In this document: in pieces, positions 32,004-45,020 of the stretch | How the letters are laid out: each line of letters starts with the position of its first letter | Numbering within the stretch: position 1 is the stretch's first letter | Assembly: GCA_028274465.1 (NCBI GenBank) | Contig: CM051457.1 | Span: 61,256,899-61,320,898, forward strand | Direction: 5' to 3' | DNA: 64,000 nt | Origin: Plantago ovata | Taxonomy: Eukaryota > Streptophyta > Magnoliopsida > Lamiales > Plantaginaceae | The notes under the pieces: model-generated | What the model saw: only the letters and a program-made list of their open reading frames with translations | Told to the model about the DNA's origin: nothing | Database searches by the model: none | Made by a program: the position numbers and the translations under genes

Positions 32004-35000
32004 CTATTGAGATAGTTCAATCAATCCAAGGTTATACCTTAGCATTGCGAACCTATTATCTGGTAGGGGCTTGGTAAAGATATCAACAAGTTGATCATCA
32101 GTACCTACTTTCACAACCTCAATGTCTCATTTTTCCACATGATCTCTAATGAAATGATGTCTAATATCAATGTGCTTTGTCCTTGAGTGGAACTTAGGAT
32201 TTTGCGTGATAGAAATAGCACTTGTATTATCACAAAAGATTGGTGTTTTCTTTGTAAAAATACCATAATCTCTTAATTGTTGCTGAATCCATAGGATTTG
32301 AGTTGTGCAACAACCAGCCGCAATGTACTCAGATTTAGTAGATGAATTGGCAACACAGGTTTGCTTCTTGATGAACCATGATATTAATCTAGTACCTACA
32401 AACTGACAAGTTCCAGAAGTACTTTTTCTATCAAGAGTTGATCCTCCATGATCAGCATCAGAATAACCAACCAATTCCAATCCAGAATCTTTAGGATACC
32501 ATAATCCAACATTGACTGTACCTTTGACATATTTCAGTATCTTAAGTGCCTTTTTGTAGTGTGATTCTCTTGGATCAGATTGGAATCTTGCACACACACA
32601 GACAACATACTGAATGTCAGGTCTACTTGCTGTTAAATACAACAAGGAACCAATGAGCTTCCTATACTTGTGTTCTACAACACACTTATCTTCTTTAGTA
32701 CAGACCAATTTGGTACCAACACTCATAGGGATATTTTCAGGTTTATCTTCCTCTTTGATCCTAAACTTTATGAGCATTTCCTTTGCATACTTTGCTTGAT
32801 ATATGAATATTCCATCTTTGAGTTGCTTGACTTGCAATCCTAGGAAATAATTCAATTTACCCATCATACTCATTTCAAACTTGTTTGTCATGAGTTTGGC
32901 AAAATCAACACAAAGTTGCTTGTCCTTAGATCCAAATATTATGTTATCCACAAAAATCTGAACTAAGAGTAATTTACCATCATGGTTCATGGTAAACAAA
33001 GTTTTGTCAACTTCACCTTTCTTGAAACCATTATCCAGCAAGAACTTAGCTAAGGTATAATACCAAGCTCTTGGTGCTTGCTTTAGACCATATACAGTTT
33101 TCTGAAGCTTGTATACCATCTTGGTTTCTGAGGGAAGTTCAAACTCAGGGGGTTGTTCCAAGTAGACTTCTTCAGCAAGTTCACCATTTAAGAATGCACT
33201 TTTAACATCCATTTGATACACAATGAAGTCATTGTGAGCAGCAAAGGCCAAGAAAAGTCTAATTGCATCCAATCTTGCAACTGGTGCATAAGACTCATCA
33301 TAGTCCAATCCTTTAGTCTGACAGTAACCTTGAGCAACTAAACGTGCTTTGTTCCTTGTTACTTCACCAGACTCACTCAGCTTGTTTCTGAACACCCACT
33401 TTGTACCAATTGCTTTCTTGCCTTCAGCAAGGGGTACAAGTTTCCAGACTTTGTTCCTTTCAAATTGATCCAGTTCTTCTTGCATTGCCTTGATCCATTC
33501 GGAATGCTTTAAAACTTCTTCTATGGTCTTGGGTTCAATTTCTGAAACAAAGCAAGAGAACAAAGCTTCTACTTCTACGACATTTGCTTCTTCAGCAAGT
33601 TCATGAGTAGTAGTTACTTTCGATCTAGTCACTTGGCATTTGTCAATATCACCAATCATATCCATAGAGGGATGATCTCTAATCCATTTATTAACAGGTT
33701 TTCTGCTCTTTGGATCTAGATAAGTTTGCTCATCAGCATGTGACTCTTCAGTATGTACTTTCCCAGTACTCCTGGTATTTTGTTGTGTCTCTGCTGAGAT
33801 AGGTTCATGAGAAACTGCTTGTTCAGCATTGCTAGTTTGTGGTAACTCGTCAACAGGCACAGGAAGTTGCATTGTTTTAGCAACATCCGGAGCAACTGTG
33901 TCTTTTGCTGGAAATTCTTTGTCATGAACTATATTTATCTTGTCATGACTCGGGGGAGGAGAGTCATTGTCAGAATCATCATTTAGTTCAATTGACTTGA
34001 CTTGCCTAGCATCAGATTCAGTTCTTTGCTCGTGTATGAGTAGCTTCTTCATACAATCTGATATTTCTTCTTCAGCAGGCAGTCCTTGTGACTTTTCATA
34101 AAATACAACATGCACTGATTCTTCAATCTTTTGTGCCTTTTTGTTGTAAACTCTATAAGCTTTACTATGCAAGGAGTAACCAGGAAATATCGCTTCGTCT
34201 GCCTTTGGTTGAAATGTTCTTAGGTATTCTCTACCATTGTTAAGAACAAAACACTTACAACCAAATACTCTTAGATGGGTGATGTTAGGAGGTCTTCCAA
34301 CAAATAACTCATAGGGAGTTTTGTTGTATTCCTTAGTAATCAGACATTTGTTTTCAGTATAGCAGGCGGTATTAATCGCTTCAACCCAGTAAGCTTCACT
34401 TATTTCAGTGCCAGCAAGTATTGTTCTTGCAGCTTCCTTTAGGGTGCGATTCTTCGTTTCAGCAACACCGTTTTGTTGGGGTGTCCTTACTGAGGATAAC
34501 TGATGTTGTATGCCTTTTGAAGTGCAATACTCAGTTATGTACTGGTTCACAAACTCAGTACCATGGTCTGTCCTTATGACTTTTACCTTGTCATGTTTCA
34601 TGACTTCAAGCTTATTCAGCAAGTTAGGTATTTCAATCCTTGTTTCAGACTTGTGCTTGATAAATACTACCCAAGTGAATCTTGAATAGTCATCTACCAC
34701 CACCAGACCATACTTCTTACCAGCATAGCTTGTTGAAGAAGATTCAAACAAGTCCATGTGCAAGAGTTGTAAAGGTTTTGTACTTGACGGTACTGCCTTG
34801 TTCTTCAAAGAAGATTTGGTTTGCTTTCCTAGCTGACATGCATTACAAACACCATCCTTCTTGAAAGTAACCTTAGGTAATCCAACTACAAGTGCCTTTT
34901 TAGACAGCTTATTCAGCATCTTGAAGTTTAGGTGACTTGTTCGTTTATGCCATAACCATGCTTTTTCAACAAGGCAATCATGATATGAGACAAGGCATTT

Positions 35001-35393
35001 TTCAACGATTGCTGAAGACCAATCTACAGTGTACAAACCTCCTGATCTTCTAGCAACCATAATAACCTTCTTCGTCTCAAAGTCTATAAGTTTACATTTA
35101 TCACTTTTGATTTTGATGAAGTATCCTTTATCAGTGAATTGACTCATGCTGAAAAGGTTAATCTTAAGATTTTTGACATAAAGAACTCCCGAAATGGTAA
35201 TGCATCCTAACTTCGCGTCACCATAACCTTTTGTAGAACCAAAGCCTCCACTAGCAAACCTTATTGTTGGACCTTTAGACCACCGTCTATAGTTTATAAG
35301 GTTATTCTTGTTGCCCGTCATGTGCTTTCCACAACCACTGTCAAAGTGCCAGATTGCATTGTTTGTCTCCGTGGCTGAAGTGTGCACAATCAA
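32004..35393 (-). pseudogene. pol: S2 pol: protease to RNase H, open to codon 1,088, then a premature stop
   Basis: In order: protease [15 protein letters not shown]-pre-integrase zinc region ([11 protein letters not shown] then CNACQLGK); integrase with [17 protein letters not shown] and [10 protein letters not shown] (D,D,E kept); RT with [11 protein letters not shown] and FVDNIIFGS; RNase H with [18 protein letters not shown] and FCDNTSAI. The RT box normally reads (Y/F)VDD, so the second catalytic Asp is Asn here (AAC near 32950). TGA at 32127-32129 removes about the last 41 codons, which remain readable to TAG at 32004-32006. Pol is out of frame with gag. It begins within about 12 bases of the gag stop, and I see no clear initiation ATG for protease. 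Confidence 0.9.
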
Positions 35394-35404
35394 GAGAAAA
35401 CAAG

Positions 35405-37322
35405 TTAATTATCCAATATTGGATGTCCATTAACATGTTCAAGAATGCGTCCAGTGGAAACCCAAGTCTTAAGTTTTTCAACTTTGACTTGTTTTCTACT
35501 TGCTGAGGAACTAGGAGGTTTTGACCCGAAAGACTTTTGATTCTTGCTTATCAAATCCACTTTCTGATGTGGTGTCTTGCTCACTTGACTTTTTTTCTGA
35601 ACATACTTTTCAGTAAGTTCTTTTCTGTCAAGGTTCCTTCTAGCCCTAGCGTTTTGAGTTTTGTCAGAACTCTTAGGCTTGGTTTTGAAACCGAGTCCTC
35701 TTTTCGGAGAATGCTGAGATTTTGTCTCAGCAACCTTACTTGATTCAGGTTTGTCAGCAAATGTCTTCTGATTACTTTTAGTAATCTTGCCTTTTGTCTT
35801 AACATATTGCTTTTCAGCAACTTGTTTGGCGGAATGCTTTACATCATTCTTTTTCTTAACAGTTTTCTTTTCAGCAACCTGTTTTCCTTTTAAAGTCTTG
35901 TTACTTTGATTAGCAACAGCGGGCTTTACGGTCGTAGGTATTTGATTGCATTTTTCAGCAACCTTAGATTGACCAATCTGATAGAGTTCTGGTTGACCAC
36001 TATCAGTTGCGCGTACAAAGGTGATTGGTGATTTGTCTTTACTCAAGATTATTACGTCATCACCTTCATATGTTGCACCTAAACCTTCTTTCTGAGATGG
36101 ATCTCTCAGATAAGAGTTTAGTTCAGTCAGCGTATTACTTGCATCAGCATAAGATTTGAAATTGATTTTCATCTTTTTCATTTCTTGTATTTCAGCAAGT
36201 AACTTTAGAATTGAGGACTGATACTCTTCCAATTCTATTGCCATCTGAGAATTCTTCTCTGTAGCTTCAGCAATCAACTTCTTGAGATGCAATATTTCAG
36301 AATCCTTCTTTTCTGACTCTTCTTTCAGCAAGACGTACTTTTCAGTAGTTTGCTTGGTCAGAGTTTCAGCATTCTGTAGTTTCTCTTGCTGTTTGCTCAG
36401 AGTTTTCTCAAACCTTTCGATTTCTCCTTGAATTCTATCAAGGTCAATATCATCTTCACTTTCTGAGTCAGAGTCAGAGGTAGGACTGTTTACCTGACCG
36501 GCCATTAGGCATAATTCATAGTTTGACACTTCTGGATAAGCTTCCATAGCTATTCCACAAACTTCCTTGCCAATCTCCACGTCAAGAGTGGCTTCTTCTT
36601 CTTCAGTGTCTGAGCTTTCTACCTCACTGTCTTCGGAGCTGGTATCAATTCACAACGCATCGATTTTTGCCTGAAGCTTCTTCTTTTCTTCAGCAATGAA
36701 ATCCCTTTTGAACTTCTTTTTCTTTTTAGCAGATTTACCTTTCAGCAAAGGACAATTTGCTTTGAAGTGTCCAGGATTTTTGCAGTAAAAGCAAAGATCA
36801 TTTCTAACTGCTGGTTCTTCAGAGGAATTTCCTTGCTGAGCTTGCTTGTTCAGCGAGCTAGCCTCATTCTTGTATTTATGGTAGTTGTTACCAAGATGCT
36901 TTTTAAGCTTCTCTTTTGCTTTTCGCCTTTCAAGTTCCTTACTGATGAATTTCTTCATGTTTTTAACAACTAAAACATTTTCATCAGCAGGCTCTTTATC
37001 ATTCTTCTTTTCAGAAGATGACGGCTTTGCAGCAAGAGCAATGTTTTGCGATTTTTCAGCTAACACATTTTCTCTTTGCTTTGTCTCGTAGTTGACAGTA
37101 GCAAGATGAGAGAAAAACTCTGTAGGCGTGATGTTTGGCATTCCTTAATTATAGTAGAAATTCTGAGTATGGATCCATTCTTGGTTCAGACTTCTGATAA
37201 TGGTTTTCACCTTCTCAGTATCTGAGTAAAGATTTCCAACTCCTAAGACAGCCATCTCACTTACTAGAGTTGTGAATCTGAAGTACAAGTCTTCCAGTGA
37301 CTCATTTGTACCTTGTTTAAAG
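35405..37322 (-). pseudogene. gag: S2 gag, C-terminal two-thirds
   Basis: Gag continues from 47007 after removal of C3. It holds a UBN2-like end, MPNITPTEFF, a Lys-rich helix, the complete zinc knuckle CFYCKNPGHFKANC (about 36790-36750), an acidic Ser-rich stretch, then a long heptad-like helix (ERFEKTLSKQQEKLQNAE onward, about 36440-36180) that should form a coiled coil, and a Lys/Ser-rich tail ending HPILDN-stop at 35405. Two point stops break it: TAA at about 37142-37144, where S1 has CAA, and TGA near 36650, where S1 has TGC. The frame is otherwise intact. Confidence 0.88.
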
Positions 37323-39406
37323 TGTAAGAAAATATGGTCAGAGTTACCCCTAGGGTACGCAGCGGAATTTTAAAACGTTTTCTTAACATACTGGTTAATT
37401 GATTATGCATATGTCGTATATATATAAACACGTCAATTAGAAGACTAACCTTACTTCCAAAGCAGCTTCCAAGTCTTCGTAATATTCCGGTGTATCTTCT
37501 CCTTCGTCGAAGTCGAAGATATCTACAATACTCTGTATATCTGCAAGACAATAAGAGTTAGTTTCCAGCTCCTAGAACCTCAACTTTGGTATCCACGGAT
37601 GAACATCCTATCGGAAGAATGCTAGGATATTCTTTATGTGACCAAGAAGACGGGGCGGCAATTCCCTCCGGTGGCGGTGTGTGCGCGCGTGAGGCTAAGG
37701 GAGGAGGGGAGAGTTTTTATTTTCTCTAAGAAAACTGGGTAGAATAACTGTGTTCAAAACTTGTATGTAACTGTGTCTAAAACTCTCTCCAATAGTCTAC
37801 TATATATAGTAGTCTATAGAAGCCTAAAGCATAAGCAATTAGACTTCGTAAAGGAATAAGAATCTAATTCTTATCGCACAAGGAAACCAATATCAAGTCT
37901 CGATTCATTCCCAATCAAATTAAAACTCAATCAGGAAAATCGAACTTATCCCTTGGACTTCTAATAGAGGAAGGAGTCAAACTCCTTCCCCTACTCAGCC
38001 ACGCGCGCGCCTGTCCTACGGGACGTGGGTCCCACTTTTGGGACCCACATATATTTCTAAGGCAATCCAAACTCCAAGTAGATTTTGCCCAAGTGCATAT
38101 GTTAATTCTAAATTAACATATCCTTTACAATCAAACCTCCATTATATTTCCAAAATATAATCTTTAATTGTATTTACATAAAATACAATTAATTAGCCAA
38201 TTCAATTAATAATTCCAAATCATTAATTGAGCAACCAATTATTATAATTAATTCCAAATCAATTATAATCCATCAATCACAATTAATTCCAAATTAATTG
38301 CGATTCCATCTTCAAGGATATCCTGATAGGCTGAATCACCGCATAGTGTGACCCATAGGGCCTCACCGTATTAAGCAAGTCCTAGACTAGGCAACATGGA
38401 ATTCCTAGACGGTTCCATTTGCAATATTAATACGTGAGGACGTTTGAGAGGTTTCTCAAAGCTAACCCTTTCGTTGCGAAGCCTGTTGCGCTCAACGCGG
38501 CGATGGTAACGTCCCTTCATCTGACTTGCTCGGATGTATCTAGGATCGATGAAGTGTCTATCCCAATAATACATCCACGGGCGTCTCAGGGAGTTGTTTG
38601 GTTAAGATATACTTATGACCATCATAATATATCATTTGCACTGGCCAGTGACTTTACCAACACAACTATGCAGACTACGAGCAGTGCTCTCCTGTGTTAC
38701 ACTTGAGAGATGAATCCTTCACAGAATCACTTATCACCCCCATTTGTATTTAGCCATAATCCTGGATCGTGTCTTAGGTCAACTGCTTATTCAGAGCTGA
38801 CATCGACGGGTCCACCAAGGATATGGAGCAACAAATGTGATGATAAAGTCTTGTAAGTGCAAAGGACGAATGGCATCACTTCGGCAACTCACCGGTTCCC
38901 ATAGACACGTCGGTGTAGAGTATACATCGATGGGAGTGTCCGGTGGGTACTTCCATTGTTCGATAAAGCTTCTTCGAACAACTATGCGCAGTTATGGGAA
39001 CGTTCCTTGATTGTCCAACAATCCGTTCCGTGGCCGTGGGATCGGCGCACACTTGCTCCAACAAGTATAACCTCCACGCATACTAGTCTTGTCAGGTTCA
39101 TTCAGACCCCCACATCCGAGATGTACCACGACTAGGGAGAGTTTGGGATAGATGATAACTCACATAGCTCCCACTAACTGTGTGATCGGTCATCTATCCG
39201 AGGGGACATGTTCAGTATCAATACAGACAGCAATATAGATATGACATGCTGCAGCCTGGTGTAATATAAATATGAAAGCGATACTCAACAGTAAAATGAA
39301 ACAAACATATATTATATTACGTTGACCTGTGTAATAGTACATATATGTCCTCTACAAGGGCACCATGCCCTTAGTAAGGACTGTCTCTAGGACATATACA
39401 CTATCA
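37323..39406 (-). repeat. C3 3' LTR
   Basis: On the minus strand it starts TGATAGTGTATATGTCC and ends TTTTCTTACA. It carries the hairpin array at 38097-38300 and the exon-like acidic segment (about 37445-37550). Confidence 0.95.
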
Positions 39407-39420
39407 ATCTCCCACTTGGA
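39407..39420 (-). promoter_or_regulatory. C3 polypurine tract
   Basis: The minus strand reads TCCAAGTGGGAGAT directly before the 3' LTR and matches the C2 tract. Confidence 0.82.
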
Positions 39421-42400
39421 CTAGAGCCAGTCACCTTTATGCCTAATGCCCAGATTAGCATAATGCCTTAAGTGGACTTCCACTGATAAGACCTTGGTGA
39501 AAGGATCTGCCACGTTATCCGTGGTTGAGACACGTTCTATACTAACTTCTCCTCTATCTATAATCTCACGTATAACGTGATATTTTCTAAGTACATGTTT
39601 GTTCTTGTTTGTAGATCTAGGCTCCCTAGCTTGAGCGACGGCGCCCGTATTGTCATAATAAATCGTTATTGGACTTGGAGCAGGAACAACCCTCAATTCC
39701 TTCAAGAACTCTGAAATCCAGACAGCTTCTTTCGATGCTTCTGATGCAGCAATGTACTCGGCCTCTGTGGATGAGTCAGCAACCGTGGCTTGCTTAGAGC
39801 TCTTCCAACAGACAGCTCCTCCGTTCAATTTGAATACGTATCCTGTCTGTGACTTAAAGTCATCAGGATCTGATTCAAATCCAGCGTCGACATACCCAGA
39901 CATCTTTAATTCTGGTTCTCCACCAAACACCAAGAACATCTCTTTAGTCCGTCTAAGGTACTTAAGAATGTTCTTTACAGCAGTCCAGTGAGGTACTCCT
40001 GGATTCTGTTGGTGTCGACAAGTGACACTAAGCGCATATGCCACATCGGGCCTTGTGCAATTCATTGCATACATTATAGACCCTACTGCCGAAGCATAGG
40101 GTACACGACTCATTGCATTTCTTTCTTCATCAGTTTTAGGACCATCCTTAACTGATAAGACAATCCCATGCCTAGCTGGGAGAAAGCCTCTCTTTGAGTC
40201 GTCCATCTTATAACGCTTCAGTATTTTGTCGATGTAGGTGGACTGTGTCAATCCCAACATCCTCTTGGATCTATCTCTAAAGATCTTGATCCCTAGGATG
40301 TAGTTCGCTTCACCCAAGTCCTTCACCGAGAAGGTACTTGATAACCAAACTTTAGTCTATTCTAACATAGAGACATTGTTTCCCATGATCAAAATGTCAT
40401 CTACATAAATGATCATGAAAACAACTCCTTTGTCGCTGTGTCTCGCATAGACACAGGGATCTTCCTTGCTTCTGATGAAGTCAAACGATTTGACAGCTTC
40501 ATCAAAGCGGATATTCCAGCTCCTTGACGTTTGCTTTAGCCCATAGATGGATCTTTGTAATTTGCATACAGCAGTTGGCCTGGTTTTACTAATAAAACCT
40601 TCCGGCTGTACCATATAGACCTCTTCCTCAAGGTTGCCATTGAGGAAGGCTGTCTTTACATCCATCTGCCAGATTTCATAATCATAGTAGGCAGCTATCG
40701 CAAGTAGAATTCGAATGGACTTCAATTTTGCTACTAGTGAAAAGGTTTCATCGTAATCGATGCCATACCTTTGCGTGTATCCTTTTGCCACAAGCCTAGC
40801 TTTGTGCGTCTGTACCTTGCCATCGGCATCTGTCTTTCTTTTAAAGACCCATTTGCACCCAATTGGTCTAACCCCTTGGGGCAAGTCTACCAAGTTCCAA
40901 ACTTGGTTCTGGTACATTGAATCCATTTCTAATTCCATGGCCTCTTGCCATTTGTCTGAGTCAATATCAATTATTGCCTCTTTGTAGGTCTCGGGATCTT
41001 CCCGATCTGATAAACCGACATCAAGTTCACTGATGTCTTCTGTCATAAGGCTTTGCTTCTGAGGTCCTCTAAGGATCCTCTTCGACCTACGGAGCTCGAC
41101 TTGTTCTGGTGCTTTTCTTTTCTGGCTTCGTGTAACACGAACATTATCAGTGGGTACTGATGCAGCTGGTCGTTGGGCGCGACCCTGTTCCCTTGCGGGA
41201 GGCTGCTCTTGTGCAACTTGTTGCACAGGTTGGTTGACAACGGGTTCTACAGGTGTGGTTTCAACTGTTGATCTAATCACAGGACTCCCACTGACTATGA
41301 CATGCCTAGAAAGTGTCATATCATCACCCTTGTCTGCTTCGAAAGCTCCCACTGAACTTGAGTCCAAATCAGAAGATTTAAAGACCTCATGTTCGCGCGT
41401 GTCAAAGTCTTGAATTTCTTCAAGTTCTATCATATCATCTAACCTCTCTTCTTCGAGGTATTCAGCTTCTAAAAACTTCACGTTTCTAGACACGATCACC
41501 TTGTGATCTTCAGCATGATAGAATTCATAGCCTCTCGTCTGACGAGGATAGCCTATGAAATATACTTTGACACCCTTGGCATCTAACTTATCAGTGAGCA
41601 TCAGCTTGACTATCGCAGGACAGCCCCAAGGTCTAAGATAGCCCAGTGAAGGCTTCTTTCCCTTCCATAACTCATAAGGAGTTTTCTCCACTGATTTAGA
41701 TGGTACACGGTTCAGAATGTAGATTGCAGTTTGTAATGCATATCCCCACAGATACTTTGGAAGATTCGAGAATCCAATCATTGATCTTACCATGTCTAAC
41801 AGGGTTCGATTCCTCCTCTCAGACACACCGTTTAACTGTGGTGTTCCAGGAGGAGTCCATTGCGATTGAATCCCATTTTCCTTCAAGTAATCGATAAATT
41901 CTTCACTAAGGTATTCACCTCCTCGATCCGATCGAAGAGTGACTATCCTTAGGTTCAATTCATTCTCGACCTCATTCCTAAACTCCTTGAATTTCCCAAA
42001 GGTCTCGGATTTATTCTTCATAAGAAAGATATATCCATATCTTGAGAAATCGTCAGTAAAGGTAACGAAGTAAGGATAACCCCCACGCGCATGGACTTTA
42101 AACGGTCCACATACATCGGTATGTATGAGCTCTAAGCAGCGAGTGGCACGAACACCTTGTCCAACAAAAGGTTTGTTCGTCATATTACCCTTAACACAAG
42201 ATTCAAATGTACCATATGATTCGAAATCAAATGGTTCTAATTAGTCCAACTTCCTTAGTCTTTGAATCCGTGTTTCATTGATATGGCCTAGCCTACAATG
42301 CCATAGATAAGATGGATTATTCTTCTTACTTGAAGACGTTTGTTTGTTATGTATTTGAAATAAAGGTTGACTACTTTGCAAAATATATAAACCATTCACC

Positions 42401-43641
42401 AAGCGAGCCTTTCCATAATACTGATCATTTAATGAAAAATAACAAGTATTATTCGCAAATCGAAAGGAAAAACCCATATTGTCTAACAATGGAATGGAAA
42501 TAATATTTCTGACAATGGATGGAACAAAATAAACATTATCAAGTTCTAAACATTGTCCCGAAAGTAAATCTATCTTGCTGCGTTCAACGCGTTTGGCTTC
42601 AACTGGATTGTCGTTCCCAACATGCAAGTCGATTTCACCTCGCTTGACTAGCCTGTGATCAATTAGCCCCTGCACATTATTACAAATGTGTGAGCCACAG
42701 GCTGTATCTAATACCCAACCATTGGAGTCAAAAGTAGTCATGTTCATTTCAATAACAAACATACCTGAGCCAGAAGCTGATGACTTCTTGGCCTGATCTG
42801 CTCTAAGCTTAGTGCAATCTTTCTTCCAATGTCCTTTCTGCTTACAGAAAAGACATTCATTTGTGCGCACCGTTCCGCTTCTCTTGAACTTCCTTTTCTG
42901 GTTCGGACGCTTAGGCTTATCACTCCAAGTGTTAGCCTTGGCTCTCGACTTTCCCTTACCCTTAGCACCTTTGCTTTTCGGGTTCGAGTTAGACGGTTGC
43001 CCAACAAGCATGATCGACTTTTCCTTCTTAGGAAGAGTTTGATCATATGTCTTCAGCAGATTATGAAGTTCAGGCAGTGTGACGTCTTTCGTATTCATCG
43101 TGTAATTAATGATGAACTGCGAATACGAACTCGGCAATGATTGAAGGACAAAGATCACCATGATCTTGTTCTCTAGCTTAACGCCGGCATTGGCAAGCTT
43201 TTCAAAGAGACCAATCATTTTGAGAACATGCTCAGACATGTTCCCTCCTTCACTGAGCTTGCACCTGTGTATGTCTTTGATGAAATCAAATTCAACACTT
43301 CTAGCTGTCGTCTTAAAGAGAGACTCAAGATGTTTCAACATCTCATACGGCAACATGCTTTCATGTTGCCTCTGCAGCTCATTGCTCATTGCCGCCAGCA
43401 TAATACACTGCGCGGACTTAGCATCCTCAAGATGCTTATCAGACCTTGCCTTGTTGGCTTGATTCCAAGCAGCAACCTGATCGGCAGTCTGATTTTCGGG
43501 GCACACGGGAATGACCTCGTCCAAGACGTACTCAATCTTTTCGTACCTCAGCACCAAACGTATATTCCTGATCCAATCTAAGAAGTTTGGTCCGGTTAAA
43601 ATTTGCTTCTCCAAGACATCACGGAGCGAGATACTCGCCAT
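39421..43641 (-). pseudogene. pol: C3 gag-pol polyprotein with two stop codons
   Basis: One frame runs from ATG at 43641 (MASISLRDVLEKQ) to the stop at 39421, about 1,406 codons, with only TAA at 42243-42241 and TAG at 40359-40357 inside it; C2 has TAC and GAG at these sites. Domains: Gag UBN2-like region, zinc knuckle CLFCKQKGHWKKDC (about 42850), protease DTACGSH, GAG-pre-integrase, integrase ([25 protein letters not shown]), RT ([20 protein letters not shown]) and RNase H (GYVDAGF, STEAEYIAAS, YYDNTGAV). All catalytic residues I can check are kept. The frame also continues 16 codons upstream of this ATG, but 43641 fits the copia Gag start. Confidence 0.92.
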
Positions 43642-45006
43642 ATCTAATATCATAAGGAGAAATAATATAGAACGAAAACAATAAATCAACTATTGAAATA
43701 TCATTTCTAAATACACAGTCAACATAACTAAACAACAAGGTCCTTTAGCTGTTTAGCTCCCACTATTTTCACATATGCTTGCCCCCACAACAAACATACG
43801 GGTAATGTCCAACAAGTTACCGTAGTGGCCAAGATCCAAATCCATATTATGCCATACTCCAACGGGGGCTGGTCGCATAGCATAATATGACCGGTAGGAC
43901 TAGTAAGACTATCCAATTGCGTCACGCAACTCTTGGTTGTTAAATCTAATTTAACCCGATGCCCTACATATTGCACCTATCGAGGTCGCTAGATACAATA
44001 TGCAGTAAGTCATAACCATAGGCTTACTCTAATTTGACGATTACTGCGAGTCTTGTAAGACGAGGTCGCCAATACAAGAAAATGCAATGAAAGTTCAAAA
44101 TTAAAGCACCCTATGAAAAGCATCACAGAAATACATATATATATATATATATATATACATATTTCCGTACTTATATTGGTTGGGGCTTGTAGCTTGAGGG
44201 TTGTTATCAGTCATCTACAAACAAATAAGGGCGCCGCCTACCCATCATGCATGAACGGTCTACACATAATGGATGTCGCCTATCCATTCTAGTTCTAAAC
44301 GCGGTCAAGCATATAATGGGTGCCGCCTACCCATACATAAATATGCGGTCCGACATATAAGAGGGCGCCGCCTACCCTCGCATGCATAGCGGTCGAACGG
44401 AATGTAAAAACATGGTATTTAAACATGCATTGTCAAACAATAGCATATAGAGCATATGAAACAAGTAGTAGTCTATGTGGATGACAAATGACTTCATAAT
44501 GAAATAATCCCATACTTATAATCTCTATGAAATAATTGAAAATTTGGACTGGATTGAACATTCGAAAATTCTATTGACCAAGTAGCAATTTTCGAAAACC
44601 CGAAGGACTTAATTGTAATTTTAAAAACCTTAGAGGTGTTAAATCTAAAACTCAAAAGTAGAAGGACTAATTCGCAATAAACAATAAATTGATAAATTAC
44701 AAATAAGCCCTTTAACTTTATACTAATTAAATTTAACGCCTCTAGTTTAAAACAATTACAATTAAATCATATTTATATTTCAAATATAAAATTCAATCCT
44801 CAAAACTTTCAAAATTCGATTTTGGGTCCAACCCGAAAATATATATAATTTTTTATTTCTTTTTTTTTATTTTTGAAAAATATAAATTCTAAATTTATAT
44901 AAAAAACAAAACTTTTGAAAATCGAATTCATCATAGAATCAATTGCATCCACATATCTACAAAATCATACAATATATATATACGTATATACGTAATCAAT
45001 TAACTT
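43642..45006 (-). other. C3 leader between PBS and gag
   Basis: It matches the C2 leader, including four GGCGCCGCCTA units (plus-strand view, about 44230-44400). It ends in a pyrimidine-rich stretch and TTAG just before the gag ATG, which resembles a splice acceptor. No gene is supported. Confidence 0.75.
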
Positions 45007-45019
45007 GGCTCTGATACCA
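45007..45019 (-). promoter_or_regulatory. C3 primer binding site (initiator tRNA-Met)
   Basis: The minus strand reads TGGTATCAGAGCC one base from the 5' LTR end. Confidence 0.95.
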
Positions 45020-45020
45020 C

